Assembly: GCA_028278025.1 (NCBI GenBank)
Contig: JANQFE010000072.1
Coordinates: 46,418 to 110,417, forward strand
From: Thermodesulfobacteriota bacterium
GTDB taxonomy: Bacteria > Desulfobacterota > WTBG01 > CAIYCZ01 > CAIRTM01
DNA length: 64,000 nucleotides
Direction: 5' to 3'
In this document: positions 27,323 to 35,900 of the stretch, piece by piece
Numbering within the stretch: the first letter of the stretch is position 1
Layout of the letters: each line of letters opens with the position of its first letter
Translations under genes and position numbers: made by a program
The notes under the pieces: model-generated
The model's input: only the letters and a program-made list of their open reading frames with translations
What the model was told of the DNA's origin: nothing
Databases searched by the model: none

Positions 27323-28239
27323 AGTGACGGGTCCGTAATCCTTTCGGTAACAAGGGGTGCCATTGTGCGGTTCAGCTCTTCCGCGAGCATCCTGTCAAGC
27401 GGGGCCTGCTGCAGTAGAGCTGCGTTATCCAGAACCTGCTGAACCGTTTCAGCACCAATCACCAGCGGGGTTCCCAATGAACGGGCAAAAGCAACTGCTG
27501 CCTGCTGGGGCGTCATGTTGTACTGCTGTGCAAAACGGTGCCAGTGTAGGGCTGCCTCATATGCCTCGGGCAACCGGTCCCGGACCGCGGCAGGTGACAT
27601 AGTAAGCAGGCCCTGAAGAAAAACACTTCGTGTAAAACAGCACACCCTTTTTTTGTCTGCAAGGGAGATGATTCCTTCCGCGAGCATCCTGTGGTCCCAG
27701 GCATTGACGGGCACCTGAATGATGTCGACCTCGGGCTGCTCCAGCGCTGCGCGGGCCTGGGTGGTAGTGTAGGCTGAGACGCCGATATGGACGAGTATGC
27801 TCTGGTGCTTTGCCGCGCGCAGGGCCGGACCAGGGCCGGTATCCCATGCGGAAAGCCAGTCGGCCCGGTGTAGCATCATGCCCCAGAGGCGCTCAACACC
27901 TAACACCGTACAGGACTTCTCAATGGATTGTAGTAGAAGGTCCTCATTGGCCGGATCAACCTCCGGCGACAGTTTTGAAATTACCCGTGCTTCCTGTGCA
28001 ATGTCCAGCGCTTTGAACGCTTCACCCAGAACTGATTCGCTTTGTCCGTAGGCCTGGGCCGTGTCAAAGAACCGTACGCCACTATCCCAGGCAGCATTGA
28101 TGATTTCACGTGCCTGTGCCGGGGAAGGCAGGCCCTGTCTGTTTGCTATACCGTAGGGCATACCCAGCTGCGCAGTTCCCAGCACCATGAGCGGAATCGT
28201 GCTGCCGCGCCAGGCAATACCGGGAAGAGTGTGCATCAT
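27298..28239 (-). CDS. aldo/keto reductase
   Basis: 313 residues, TIM-barrel aldo/keto reductase. Visible are LGTAQLGMPYG near the start, the catalytic-site stretch RFFDTAQAYGQSESVLGEAF (aspartate and tyrosine), ARVISKLSPE with the lysine, and a histidine in WGMMLHRAD. It reduces an aldehyde or ketone with NADPH. Members of this branch sit with SpsF and the HemL-like aminotransferase in other sugar clusters, so it may help interconvert a keto-sugar acid. It overlaps spsF by 25 bases. Confidence 0.88.
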   Translation of the reverse strand: MMHTLPGIAWRGSTIPLMVLGTAQLGMPYGIANRQGLPSPAQAREIINAAWDSGVRFFDTAQAYGQSESVLGEAFKALDIAQEARVISKLSPEVDPANEDLLLQSIEKSCTVLGVERLWGMMLHRADWLSAWDTGPGPALRAAKHQSILVHIGVSAYTTTQARAALEQPEVDIIQVPVNAWDHRMLAEGIISLADKKRVCCFTRSVFLQGLLTMSPAAVRDRLPEAYEAALHWHRFAQQYNMTPQQAAVAFARSLGTPLVIGAETVQQVLDNAALLQQAPLDRMLAEELNRTMAPLVTERITDPSLWQLQTQE

Positions 28240-28258
28240 AACACCTCCACGAGCAGGC

Positions 28259-29401
28259 TCATGCCGGTAGGCTTTCAGCTTCCTCCAGCACCGCGACTAT
28301 GACCGCCTTAACCTGACTGTCTGTAATACCGTGAAACATGGGAAGCGAGATAATCTGCTCATAAGCGCTTTCCGCAACAGGACAGAGGCCCGGACCAGTA
28401 CCGAAAGTACTGCGGTAAAAGGGGTGGAGATGCACCGGTATATAGTGTACATTGACACCGATGCCCCTGTTGCGCAATGCGGTGAAAAATGCTGAGCGTG
28501 TAGCGCCCGGAACCCGTATTACATAGAGATGATAGGCGTGTGAGATGTCGGCACGCACTCTCAGGGGGTTCACAGCAGGGGACCCGGCAAAGGCCTCATC
28601 ATAGCGGTGGGCCACCTCCTGCCGGCGTTTGATCCACGCGGGCAGTTTTTTTAACTGGCTCAGGCCCAGCGCGCACTGGAGATCGGACAGACGATAGTTA
28701 TATCCCAGGTCGACCATTTCATAAAACCAGTCGCCCCGCTCCTCTCGCTGCCTATAGTCGGTATTGATGCAGTGATTTCGAAAGATACGCATCCGTTTGG
28801 CAAGGGTCTCATCATCAGTGGTTATCATGCCTCCCTCGCCGGTGGTGATATGCTTTACCGGATGAAAGCTGAATATGTTCAACTCGGCCAGGCTGCCAGC
28901 CATGCGGCCCTTATATGCGGCGCCCAGTGCATGGCATGCATCGTCAAGAAGCGTGAGGCTGTGACGGCTGGCACACTGCCGGAGCGCATCGTAGTCGCAG
29001 GGCTGTCCGGCAAAGTCAACGGCAATAACGGCTTTTGTGCGCGGTGTTATCTTTTCCTCGACACAGGCAGGGTCCAGCAGCAGGGTTTCGGGGTCCACGT
29101 CGGCAAAAACCGGGGTTCCCCGCTGAAAAGCTACACCGTTTGCCGTTGCCGCAAAGGTGATGGGGGGCACAATAACCTCATCGTCCGAGCTGATACCGAT
29201 TGCATACATGGCAGCGTGAAGGGCTGCCGTGCCGCTGGAGACGGCAACCGCATACCGGGCGCCGACATATTCTGCAACAGCCTGTTCAAAGGATTCAACC
29301 GCAGGTCCGGTGGTAAGAAAGTCCGAGTTTAGAACATCGATGACTGCCTGAATGTCATCGGCATCGATGGACTGGCGGCCGTAAGGAATAAATGTGCTCA
29401 T
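28259..29401 (-). CDS. pseC: UDP-4-amino-4,6-dideoxy-N-acetyl-beta-L-altrosamine transaminase
   Basis: 380 residues, full-length DegT/DnrJ aminotransferase of the PseC type: start IPYGRQSIDADDI, SSGTAALHAAMYA (phosphate site), LLDDACHALGA (D154) and FHPVKHITTGEGGM with the PLP lysine K183. The HPVK(H/T)ITTGEGG pattern is specific to PseC. It transfers an amino group to the 4-keto product of PseB. It overlaps pseB by four bases, the usual order. Confidence 0.95.
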   Translation of the reverse strand: MSTFIPYGRQSIDADDIQAVIDVLNSDFLTTGPAVESFEQAVAEYVGARYAVAVSSGTAALHAAMYAIGISSDDEVIVPPITFAATANGVAFQRGTPVFADVDPETLLLDPACVEEKITPRTKAVIAVDFAGQPCDYDALRQCASRHSLTLLDDACHALGAAYKGRMAGSLAELNIFSFHPVKHITTGEGGMITTDDETLAKRMRIFRNHCINTDYRQREERGDWFYEMVDLGYNYRLSDLQCALGLSQLKKLPAWIKRRQEVAHRYDEAFAGSPAVNPLRVRADISHAYHLYVIRVPGATRSAFFTALRNRGIGVNVHYIPVHLHPFYRSTFGTGPGLCPVAESAYEQIISLPMFHGITDSQVKAVIVAVLEEAESLPA

Positions 29402-30429
29402 GATAATGTCCCGTTTGTGGGTCCCGGCAGATCACTGTGGTTGCGAAACTCATCCACCAGCCGGTTGATATCGTCATCGGACAGCCATAAGCTGTTGGTG
29501 TTACTGGCATATGAAAAACCGTCCGGGCATTTTGCCCCGCCGATCTCTTTAAGGTGATCTTCGTTAACCCACCAGCCGAAATTCGGCTGAATAACAAAGT
29601 GGTCGTCAAACTCAAGCGTATGCCGTGCTTCATCTTCGGGCACCATGACCTCATGCAGCTTTTCTCCCGGTCTGATACCAACAACTTCAAGGCGTGCACC
29701 GGGAGCGATTACTCTGGCAAGGTCCATGATCTTCACACTGGGTATCTTCGGCACGAATATTTCGCCTCCATGCATCCCATCGAGGCAGCTCAGAACGAAA
29801 TCAACCCCTTGTTGCAGTGTGATAAGAAAACGTGTCATACGCTTATCGGTGACGGGGAGGACCCCATCGGTCTTTTTCTTCAGAAACAGGGGGATTACCG
29901 AGCCCCGGCTGCCCATGACATTACCATAGCGCACAACGGAAAAAACAGTTCCGGGATCACCGCTCATGGCATTGCCGGCCACAAACAGCTTGTCCGAGCA
30001 CAGTTTTGAAGCGCCGTACAGATTAATAGGATTTGCCGCCTTGTCGGTACTCAGTGCAATGACCCGTTTTACTTTTTGATCAATAGCTGCCTTGATAATG
30101 TTCTGTGCGCCCAGCACATTGGTTTTAATGGCCTCAAACGGATTATACTCAACTGCGGGAACCTGCTTCAGGGCGGCTGCATGTATAATATAATCGACGT
30201 TGCGAAAGGCCTCGTGCAGGCGGTCCGGGTCTCGCACATCGCCAAGGAAGAAACGCAGGCACCGATACGTCGTGTCGGGAAACACCTGCCCCATCTCATA
30301 CTGCTTCAGTTCATCGCGGGAAAAGACAATGAGCTTATTGGGTTTGTACCGTTCCAGGATGATCTTTACAATTGCTTTCCCGAACGATCCGGTACCCCCG
30401 GTAATCAGTATATTTTTGTCGTTAAGCAT
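29398..30429 (-). CDS. pseB: UDP-N-acetylglucosamine 4,6-dehydratase (5-inverting)
   Basis: 343 residues. ILITGGTGSFGKAIV at 7-21 binds NADP, and the PseB-specific ALSTDKAANPINLYGASK carries the catalytic D-K and Y/K residues. FSRDELKQYEM follows strand 2, as in FlaA1/PseB. It starts the pseudaminic acid pathway from UDP-GlcNAc with inversion at C5. It follows the HAD phosphatase gene by 19 bases and overlaps pseC by four. Confidence 0.95.
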   Translation of the reverse strand: MLNDKNILITGGTGSFGKAIVKIILERYKPNKLIVFSRDELKQYEMGQVFPDTTYRCLRFFLGDVRDPDRLHEAFRNVDYIIHAAALKQVPAVEYNPFEAIKTNVLGAQNIIKAAIDQKVKRVIALSTDKAANPINLYGASKLCSDKLFVAGNAMSGDPGTVFSVVRYGNVMGSRGSVIPLFLKKKTDGVLPVTDKRMTRFLITLQQGVDFVLSCLDGMHGGEIFVPKIPSVKIMDLARVIAPGARLEVVGIRPGEKLHEVMVPEDEARHTLEFDDHFVIQPNFGWWVNEDHLKEIGGAKCPDGFSYASNTNSLWLSDDDINRLVDEFRNHSDLPGPTNGTLS

Positions 30430-30448
30430 GATGCTGCAAGCTCCTTTT

Positions 30449-31102
30449 TTACTGATCTTGTTTCAAGAATCTGTTAAACTGCTGCAGGTCTGAAATTTCC
30501 AAATCAACATCCAGACCCGCAAACAGATTGTCAGCGGGGTCTGCAACCCGGGCAACGAACCTGATGCCGTTTTCACGGGCCGCTTTATAATCGCTCATTG
30601 CATCTCCCACAAACAATGCCCCGGCCGGGTCCAGGCTGTTCTGCCCCATAATAGTGCGCACCCATTCTCCTTTGGTGGTTGGCGAGCCGTAGACTCCGTG
30701 GAAATACCTGCTGAGGCCCCTGGCCTCAACAATCAGCTGAATCTCTTCATGGGGTGTTCCTGAAACGATGAAAAACCGCATGTCCCGGTAGTACTCTTCC
30801 AGGAACTCCCGTGCACCGGGCACATAGGGGCAGGCCATCACGAGATCCCAGACAATCCGGGAAAAACCGTCACAGAGCCGCTGAAACTCCTCCTCAGAGA
30901 GGGGCTTTCCGAGTATCTCGCGGTAGATATAGCGAAATTTGTCGAAGCGCGGCATACCCCCGTTGGCATGGTGGTAGGCAACAATGGCATCAACATGCTC
31001 GGGGTAGTCCTGGAACAGCCTGGCAAAGGCCTGACCTTTAACGGCTACCGAATCAAGGATGACACCGTCAAAATCAAAAAAAATCGTCTCAACCGCTTCC
31101 AT
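30449..31102 (-). CDS. HAD-superfamily phosphatase
   Basis: 217 residues. The nucleophile motif FFDFDGVILDS is at residues 8-18, motif II is FIVSGTPHEEI, and motif IV is LFVGDAMSDYKAARENG. The cap is the helical subclass I type. It likely removes phosphate from a sugar phosphate. It shares one base with the SDR gene upstream and belongs to the aldolase/KdsB-like block, where a phosphatase would free the 3-deoxy-ulosonic acid before CMP transfer, as KdsC does for Kdo. That parallel is inference; it does not look like KdsC, which lacks a cap domain. Confidence 0.88.
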   Translation of the reverse strand: MEAVETIFFDFDGVILDSVAVKGQAFARLFQDYPEHVDAIVAYHHANGGMPRFDKFRYIYREILGKPLSEEEFQRLCDGFSRIVWDLVMACPYVPGAREFLEEYYRDMRFFIVSGTPHEEIQLIVEARGLSRYFHGVYGSPTTKGEWVRTIMGQNSLDPAGALFVGDAMSDYKAARENGIRFVARVADPADNLFAGLDVDLEISDLQQFNRFLKQDQ

Positions 31103-32076
31103 TATGGCTCATCCGGAAACAGGAGTTTCTTTATGTGGTCCAGTTCTTTACCATTTGCGGCAGTGCGGGAGAAGACGTCATAGGTGACATCCAGTATTCC
31201 CTGTCCCAGATCATAATAGCTGCCCGCAACGAGTTTCTTCGCTACCCGGGGTCTGAACGAATAGGGGGTAATCTCGTAGTGACCTGTTTCAGGTTCGGAG
31301 CTGTACTGGATGGTTATTTCATTCTGAAATATTTCCCGAATCATGTTCAGGAGGTTTTTAACCTTTGTCGACTGGGTGCCGGTGAGGATGACATACTGGT
31401 TTTTGAATTCTTCGCTCAGGATATCGACACTGCACCGTGCGGCGTCACTTACGTGAATATAGTCCCGTATCTCCTCACCGTCGCCTTTTCTGGTTATGCG
31501 ACCTTCTTCAATAGCCTGTTTAATGATTTTGTAGATAAAATTGAAATCGTTTGCCCGCTTGCCGTACAGCGACCCATAACGCAAAACCGTATAGTCGATA
31601 CCATATTCACGCTGGTAGTCCTCGATTATGAGCTCACAGGCCTGCTTGCTGGAGCGGTAAAACGGAGCCAGATCGCTGTAAACATAGACGGTGCTGGCAA
31701 AGACAAAACGCTGTGCCGCGGCAGCCCGGCATGCCTCCAGGATGTTGGTGTTACCCAGGACATTCACCTCTATGGTGCGTCGCGGGTTCTGACGGGCCTC
31801 GTCGAGGGCGGCTATACCGGCGAAATTATAAACACACTGGGCGCCGCTGACCGCTTCAGTGATCTTTTCACCATCCAGTATGTTGCCCACGACCATCTCC
31901 TGATCATTACGAAGCCAGGGTGATCTGTGCTCATCAAATACGGTTACCCGATAACCCCTGTTTGAAAGTTCATCCGCCACGTGGCTTCCCAGAAAGCCCG
32001 ATCCACCGAATACAACGGCCTTGGCGTTAGGATTAAGGGATCCGGATGAAGGATTATTTTTTGATGATTCTTTCAT
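31102..32076 (-). CDS. NAD-dependent epimerase/dehydratase (SDR)
   Basis: 324 residues. VVFGGSGFLGSHVADEL binds NAD near residues 22-38 after a short lysine-rich leader. The catalytic region is FASTVYVYS and the Y-K pair in FYRSSKQACELI, then LRYGSLYGKRAND. It belongs to the extended SDR sugar-nucleotide group. In the aldolase/KdsB-like block it may prepare the aldehyde sugar used by the aldolase. It overlaps the dehydrogenase gene upstream by four bases and the HAD gene by one. Confidence 0.85.
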   Translation of the reverse strand: MKESSKNNPSSGSLNPNAKAVVFGGSGFLGSHVADELSNRGYRVTVFDEHRSPWLRNDQEMVVGNILDGEKITEAVSGAQCVYNFAGIAALDEARQNPRRTIEVNVLGNTNILEACRAAAAQRFVFASTVYVYSDLAPFYRSSKQACELIIEDYQREYGIDYTVLRYGSLYGKRANDFNFIYKIIKQAIEEGRITRKGDGEEIRDYIHVSDAARCSVDILSEEFKNQYVILTGTQSTKVKNLLNMIREIFQNEITIQYSSEPETGHYEITPYSFRPRVAKKLVAGSYYDLGQGILDVTYDVFSRTAANGKELDHIKKLLFPDEP

Positions 32077-32984
32077 GCAGTTAATCCTTTTATCAAATTC
32101 TCTACGGCCTGCATTTCCATGGCGATGCGTGCTTCCCGGGCATATGAGCCGACATGGGGAGTCAGGATAACATTGGGCAGCTCGGTGAACTGACCGGCGT
32201 AGGGTTCCTGCTCGAACACGTCGAGAGCGGCCCCGGCAAGGCGGTCGGTGGTTAGTGCGCGGTACAGAGCCTCCTCATCCACAACACCGCCCCGGGAAAG
32301 ATTTACCAGCCAGGCGCCATGGTCAAGCAGGGCAAGCTCTTCGGCACCTATAACCGGACGGCATTCAGGCTGTGCTGAAAGGTGCAGGCAGATGATATCG
32401 GCCCAGCCCAGAATCTCCTCAAGCCCTTTGCGGCCGCAGCTCAGCGTGCACGTCTGGGGCACTACATCGCAGTACATAAGCTCAACACTGAAGGGCTCCA
32501 GCAGCTCCGCCACTTTTTTACCTATCCTGCCGAACCCGATGATGCCGATCTTTTTCCCGGTGAGCAGACTGCCCATCTGTTTTTTCCAGATGCCCTGACG
32601 CAGATTGCGGTCCATGGCACTGACCATCCGCAAAAGATCCAGTATCAGGGCCACTGCAAGCTCCGCTACCGCCAGAGTGGGGCCTTCAGGTGTGTTAAAA
32701 ACACGGATACCCCGCCCGGCTGCTGCGTCCAGGTCAACGCTGTCCATGCCCACGCCGCAGCGTGAGATAACTTTGAGACCGGGGAGCTTGTCCAGGACCG
32801 CGGCGCTGAGCGACTCGGTGCCAGCAATGATGCCGTCGGCATCAGCAGCAAGTGCTACCACCTCATCGGCGCTGACCTTTCTGCCATGGGGATTCAGCGT
32901 GTAGCTGATCCCTGCTTTATCCAAGTGGTCAAGCGGGGCTGGGTCGTATGTGCCAAATGATGTTGTTGTTATGACTGTCTTCAC
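32073..32984 (-). CDS. D-2-hydroxyacid dehydrogenase (phosphoglycerate dehydrogenase-like)
   Basis: 303 residues with the full family pattern: CGVGMDSVDLDAA, the NAD motif GIIGFGRIGKKVAEL (about residues 146-160), NLSRGGVVDEEAL with the catalytic arginine, and LTPHVGSYAREAR with the histidine. It is too short for SerA (no ACT domain). It oxidises a 2-hydroxy acid or reduces a 2-keto acid. Inside a cluster with a pyruvate aldolase and a KdsB-like enzyme, it may act on the keto group or an oxidised end of a sugar acid. It overlaps the downstream SDR gene by four bases. Confidence 0.87.
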   Translation of the reverse strand: MKTVITTTSFGTYDPAPLDHLDKAGISYTLNPHGRKVSADEVVALAADADGIIAGTESLSAAVLDKLPGLKVISRCGVGMDSVDLDAAAGRGIRVFNTPEGPTLAVAELAVALILDLLRMVSAMDRNLRQGIWKKQMGSLLTGKKIGIIGFGRIGKKVAELLEPFSVELMYCDVVPQTCTLSCGRKGLEEILGWADIICLHLSAQPECRPVIGAEELALLDHGAWLVNLSRGGVVDEEALYRALTTDRLAGAALDVFEQEPYAGQFTELPNVILTPHVGSYAREARIAMEMQAVENLIKGLTA

Positions 32985-32996
32985 AGGTTCGATTCC

Positions 32997-33764
32997 TTAC
33001 CGGTACTGTTCAATCAAAGGGTCGTTCTGCATCAAACGTTCAACATTCTGCAGGTCCTCAATGGTATCCACGCTGTAGGTCTCCTTCTCGGTAGGCACCA
33101 TCTTTACCTTGTAGCCGTGCTCCAGAACCCTGAGCATGTCTACCGACTCAATTATTTCAAGAGCCGTAGGCTCAAGCTCGTTAAAGGTGATGAGAAAATC
33201 TCGGCGGAAGGGAATGATGCATACCTGTTTCAGCATGGGAATATCTTGGCCCCACTTCTTTTTCGAGGGGATCGGCTCCCGGGAAAAATAGAGGGCAAAG
33301 CCCTGCCGGTCCACCACCACTTTGACCTCGTTGGGGTCCTGGTGTTCCTGCTCTGTCTTGAGCGGGGCAGTTAAATTGCTGACTAGCACGTCCCGGTTGT
33401 CCACCAGGGGCTTGACCGCCTCATCGATCATTTCCGGAAACAACATGGGCTCATCACCCTGAATCATTACAACGATATCCATCTTCCGGCCCGCCTGTGC
33501 TTCCGTCTTCAGCATTGCTTCCGCAGAGCGGTCGGAAGCCCGCTCGTGAGTGTCGGCGGTCATGATTGCTTTACCGCCGATACTGTCGATATAATCGACA
33601 ATCTCCTGGTCACAGGTGGCCACATAGACCTCCTGAAGTGTCGCGCACCTTTTGCTGCGATGATACACATGCCCCAGCATGGGGATGCCGCATATTTCGG
33701 CAAGGGGCTTGTTGGGAAACCTGGTTGAGGCCATACGCGCCGGGATTATACCGATGATGTTCAT
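32997..33764 (-). CDS. KdsB-like cytidylyltransferase
   Basis: 255 residues. IGIIPARMASTRFPNKPLAEICG at the start is the KdsB signature, and the second half has VVMIQGDEPMLFPE (metal aspartate), NEVKVVVDRQGFALYFSREPIPS and a YSVDTIEDL motif. KdsB activates Kdo with CMP. It overlaps the aldolase gene upstream by four bases, and no KdsA or KdsD is seen nearby, so the substrate is likely a different 3-deoxy-ulosonic acid made by that aldolase. It could still be a second Kdo transferase. The third cytidylyltransferase of the operon. Confidence 0.88.
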   Translation of the reverse strand: MNIIGIIPARMASTRFPNKPLAEICGIPMLGHVYHRSKRCATLQEVYVATCDQEIVDYIDSIGGKAIMTADTHERASDRSAEAMLKTEAQAGRKMDIVVMIQGDEPMLFPEMIDEAVKPLVDNRDVLVSNLTAPLKTEQEHQDPNEVKVVVDRQGFALYFSREPIPSKKKWGQDIPMLKQVCIIPFRRDFLITFNELEPTALEIIESVDMLRVLEHGYKVKMVPTEKETYSVDTIEDLQNVERLMQNDPLIEQYR

Positions 33765-34531
33765 AGCTCCTCCTTGAGTCGGGACAGGGCATTGCAGGCA
33801 GCATCACCAAGGAAAATGGAATCGAGGCTGAGCGCCAGGAGGCGGAATCCTTCAGCTCGTTTCTTCCGTGCCGCCTCGGGATCGGCAGGTACGCTGTGGA
33901 ATCCTGCAGGCACGTTGTGCCGCTTTGAAGCATCCATGACCTGCTTAAGGGCCTGGTCCACCTCGGGATCGTCAAAGACGCCGGGTTTTCCCAGCGAGCC
34001 TGAAAGATCGTAGGGCCCCACAATAAATGCATCGATACCGGGTGTTTCCAGAATTGCGTCTATATTCCGGACCGCATAGATATGTTCGATTTGAACGATG
34101 ACGACGCTTTCCTGCTCCAGCCATGTTTTGTACTCTTCGAAACCGCGTCCGTACTGCTGGGCCCGGTACAGGCCCACGCCCCGCGCACCCCCGGGAGGGT
34201 ATTTTACAGCATTAACGGCGTCCTCTGCTTCACGGGGAGTGTTGACGTTGGGTACGATGACTCCGTATGCCCCGGCATCCATAACCCGCTTGATGAGGTT
34301 AGGGCTGTTTTCGCCCACGCGGACAAGGGGTACCATATTGTTTGCCTCTATGGATATGATGAGCGGCAGAAGGCTGCTCAGGTCAATGGAGCTGTGCTCC
34401 ATGTCCACCGCCAGCCAGTCAAAACCAGCGGGGGCCAGTATCTCCGGAATCAGGGGGTGTGCAAGGGTTACCCATGATCCATAGGTTTGTCTGTTCTGGG
34501 TCAGTGCTGCCTTAAGCGGGTTAGGTTTCAT
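33761..34531 (-). CDS. HpcH/HpaI-family class II pyruvate aldolase
   Basis: About 256 residues from the ATG at 34531, which follows an AGGTGG ribosome site. The frame continues to 34606 without a ribosome site. The family pattern is clear: GSWVTLAHPLIPEILAPAGFDWLAVDMEHS, the metal glutamate in VQIEHIYAVRN and aspartate in FIVGPYDLSGS. These enzymes split or join pyruvate and an aldehyde (2-keto-3-deoxy-rhamnonate aldolase and relatives). Its four-base overlap with the KdsB-like gene suggests synthesis of a 3-deoxy-2-keto sugar acid from pyruvate, not PEP. Catabolic use is the alternative. Confidence 0.88.
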   Translation of the reverse strand: MKPNPLKAALTQNRQTYGSWVTLAHPLIPEILAPAGFDWLAVDMEHSSIDLSSLLPLIISIEANNMVPLVRVGENSPNLIKRVMDAGAYGVIVPNVNTPREAEDAVNAVKYPPGGARGVGLYRAQQYGRGFEEYKTWLEQESVVIVQIEHIYAVRNIDAILETPGIDAFIVGPYDLSGSLGKPGVFDDPEVDQALKQVMDASKRHNVPAGFHSVPADPEAARKKRAEGFRLLALSLDSIFLGDAACNALSRLKEEL

Positions 34532-34744
34532 GCTGCCACCTTTTTGAATGATGTGTGTAGCCTGCAGGGTGGACTGAGCCGACGGAGGCGATGTGTCCCT
34601 TTTCACAGTAGATATAATCCAACAGTGTTTTTCCTTTACCCTGCATACAGCTCCGTCCTCTCAGTTACATATGCCTGTTTTTCACAGGTATAACCTATAG
34701 GAGGGAACAAACAGTTCAAACCGTTTAAACAAGGTAAACGGTTT
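34532..34744. other. leader between antiterminator and first biosynthetic gene, with hairpin
   Basis: Immediately after the stop of the UpxY-like gene lies a perfect ten-base stem (34718-34727 with 34735-34744, loop seven bases) without a following run of U on the minus strand, so it is not an ordinary terminator. A smaller hairpin (CCTGT/ACAGG) is at 34673-34687. The position fits a pause or recruitment site for the antiterminator on the long operon, but no known ops/JUMPstart sequence is recognised. Confidence 0.5.
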
Positions 34745-35281
34745 TCACACCGGCTCTACATCAGACGCATCCACTTTAACCGATGCGCCCTGCTGCAGTA
34801 TATCAACAGAGAGTACCAGAATATGATACTTTCTTTTTTCTTTTAAAATTCCCTCCACCCCTCGCAAAGGGCCGCTCATTATTCTGACCAGCTGGCCTTC
34901 CCGAAGGTACGGATAGGGTTCAAGCTGGGCTTTGTTTTCTACCAGCGTTTTGAGCGATTCAATTTGTATGGTCGGTACCCTGTCCGGCTGGCCGGGGCGT
35001 GAGCTTAAAAACCGCACGACACCATAGGTTTTTAACACGGTGAGCATGTCATCCTTGTTTTGCGGAAGATGCACAAAAAGATACCCCGGGAACAGAGGAA
35101 AGCTTACCATTTTCTTTCTGTCTTTCCATCTGCGAAGCCTGTCCACTGTAGGTAAAAATGCTTCCACCCTCGATTCTGTGAGCAGCTGATGTACCCGAAA
35201 TTCATGCCGTGACCTGACGTACAGCGCGTACCAGAAATGCTCCAGGTCAGTGTCTATATTTATGTTATATACATCATCCAT
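34745..35281 (-). CDS. NusG-family antiterminator, UpxY/RfaH-like
   Basis: 178 residues from the ATG at 35281, preceded by GAGGGG at nine bases. A GTG seven codons earlier is possible but lacks a ribosome site. The NGN domain shows WYALYVRSRHEFRVHQLL, then FPLFPGYLFVHL; the C-terminal KOW segment is GQLVRIMSGPLRGVEGILKEKRKYHILVLSVDILQQGASVKV. UpxY and RfaH proteins keep RNA polymerase going through long polysaccharide operons. It heads a minus-strand run of genes that reaches position 1 (about 35 kb) and lies 21 bases after the wHTH gene. Confidence 0.9.
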   Translation of the reverse strand: MDDVYNINIDTDLEHFWYALYVRSRHEFRVHQLLTESRVEAFLPTVDRLRRWKDRKKMVSFPLFPGYLFVHLPQNKDDMLTVLKTYGVVRFLSSRPGQPDRVPTIQIESLKTLVENKAQLEPYPYLREGQLVRIMSGPLRGVEGILKEKRKYHILVLSVDILQQGASVKVDASDVEPV

Positions 35282-35302
35282 GCCAAAGTGCCCCTCACGC
35301 AC

Positions 35303-35890
35303 TTATTGTTCAAGATAAAAGACTTTTTCAGGATTGACCGGGGCCTCCTGCAGGCTCCTGATGACCTTCTCCTCCAGTGAAGAAACCAGGATGGCGTCAT
35401 ATTCAAGCGTTTCCAGTTCTTCCATGGTGTAGACATGCTGGCCAAAAAACCCCTTATCGACCTTCTTCTTGCCGATAACCCCGATGATGTGAATAGGAAA
35501 TCCCCGGGTTGATATGTAGCACAGCTCCGCAAGCTCACCATCACCCCACAGCAGGATATTTGTAATGCCCTGCCTGGTCATCTCTTCGTAGGTCTTCTCA
35601 AGCTTTTCGCGGATACGCTTAAAATAGATTATGGAATAGTGCATGTATTTATAGGTAAGCCTGGTCTTCTCGGTCAGCCCCTGGGGGGTGAGCATATATT
35701 TAATTCTGTTGCGGGGCAAAAACTTTACTTTAATGTAACCTTTTTTGCAGAGTCTCTTGATGTAGGTATTTACCAACCCGAGTGAAATTCCCAAGCGATC
35801 CGTCAGGGCTCTTTGAGACACGGTGGACTCTTTGTCCAGCTCGTCAAGCAGCCGTAAGGATATGTCATCTGAATTGTTTTTAGTGTTCAT
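35303..35890 (-). CDS. winged-helix regulator with C-terminal Rossmann-like domain
   Basis: 195 residues. The N-terminal part (about 1-75) is a MarR/LexA-like winged helix: DKESTVSQRALTDRLGISLGLVNTYIKRL recognition region (residues 19-47). The C-terminal half (about 105-195) resembles a nucleotide- or cofactor-binding Rossmann fold (LLWGDGELAEL, IGVIGKKKVDKGFFG, AILVSSLEEKVIRSL), similar to the N-terminal half of some sugar-acyltransferase and redox-sensing proteins. Such regulators are found at the head of exopolysaccharide clusters. Three palindromic operators lie in its own promoter, one over the start codon, so it most likely represses itself and the whole operon, and may respond to a small ligand. 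The start at 35890 is the only ATG; no ribosome site is visible. Confidence 0.85.
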   Translation of the reverse strand: MNTKNNSDDISLRLLDELDKESTVSQRALTDRLGISLGLVNTYIKRLCKKGYIKVKFLPRNRIKYMLTPQGLTEKTRLTYKYMHYSIIYFKRIREKLEKTYEEMTRQGITNILLWGDGELAELCYISTRGFPIHIIGVIGKKKVDKGFFGQHVYTMEELETLEYDAILVSSLEEKVIRSLQEAPVNPEKVFYLEQ

Positions 35891-35900
35891 ATTTTGAACA
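35884..35900. promoter_or_regulatory. operator 1 (TGTTCA-N5-TGAACA)
   Basis: Perfect six-base palindrome arms with a five-base spacer (TATTT). It covers the start codon of the wHTH gene and touches the -10 box, so binding would block initiation. Confidence 0.8.
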
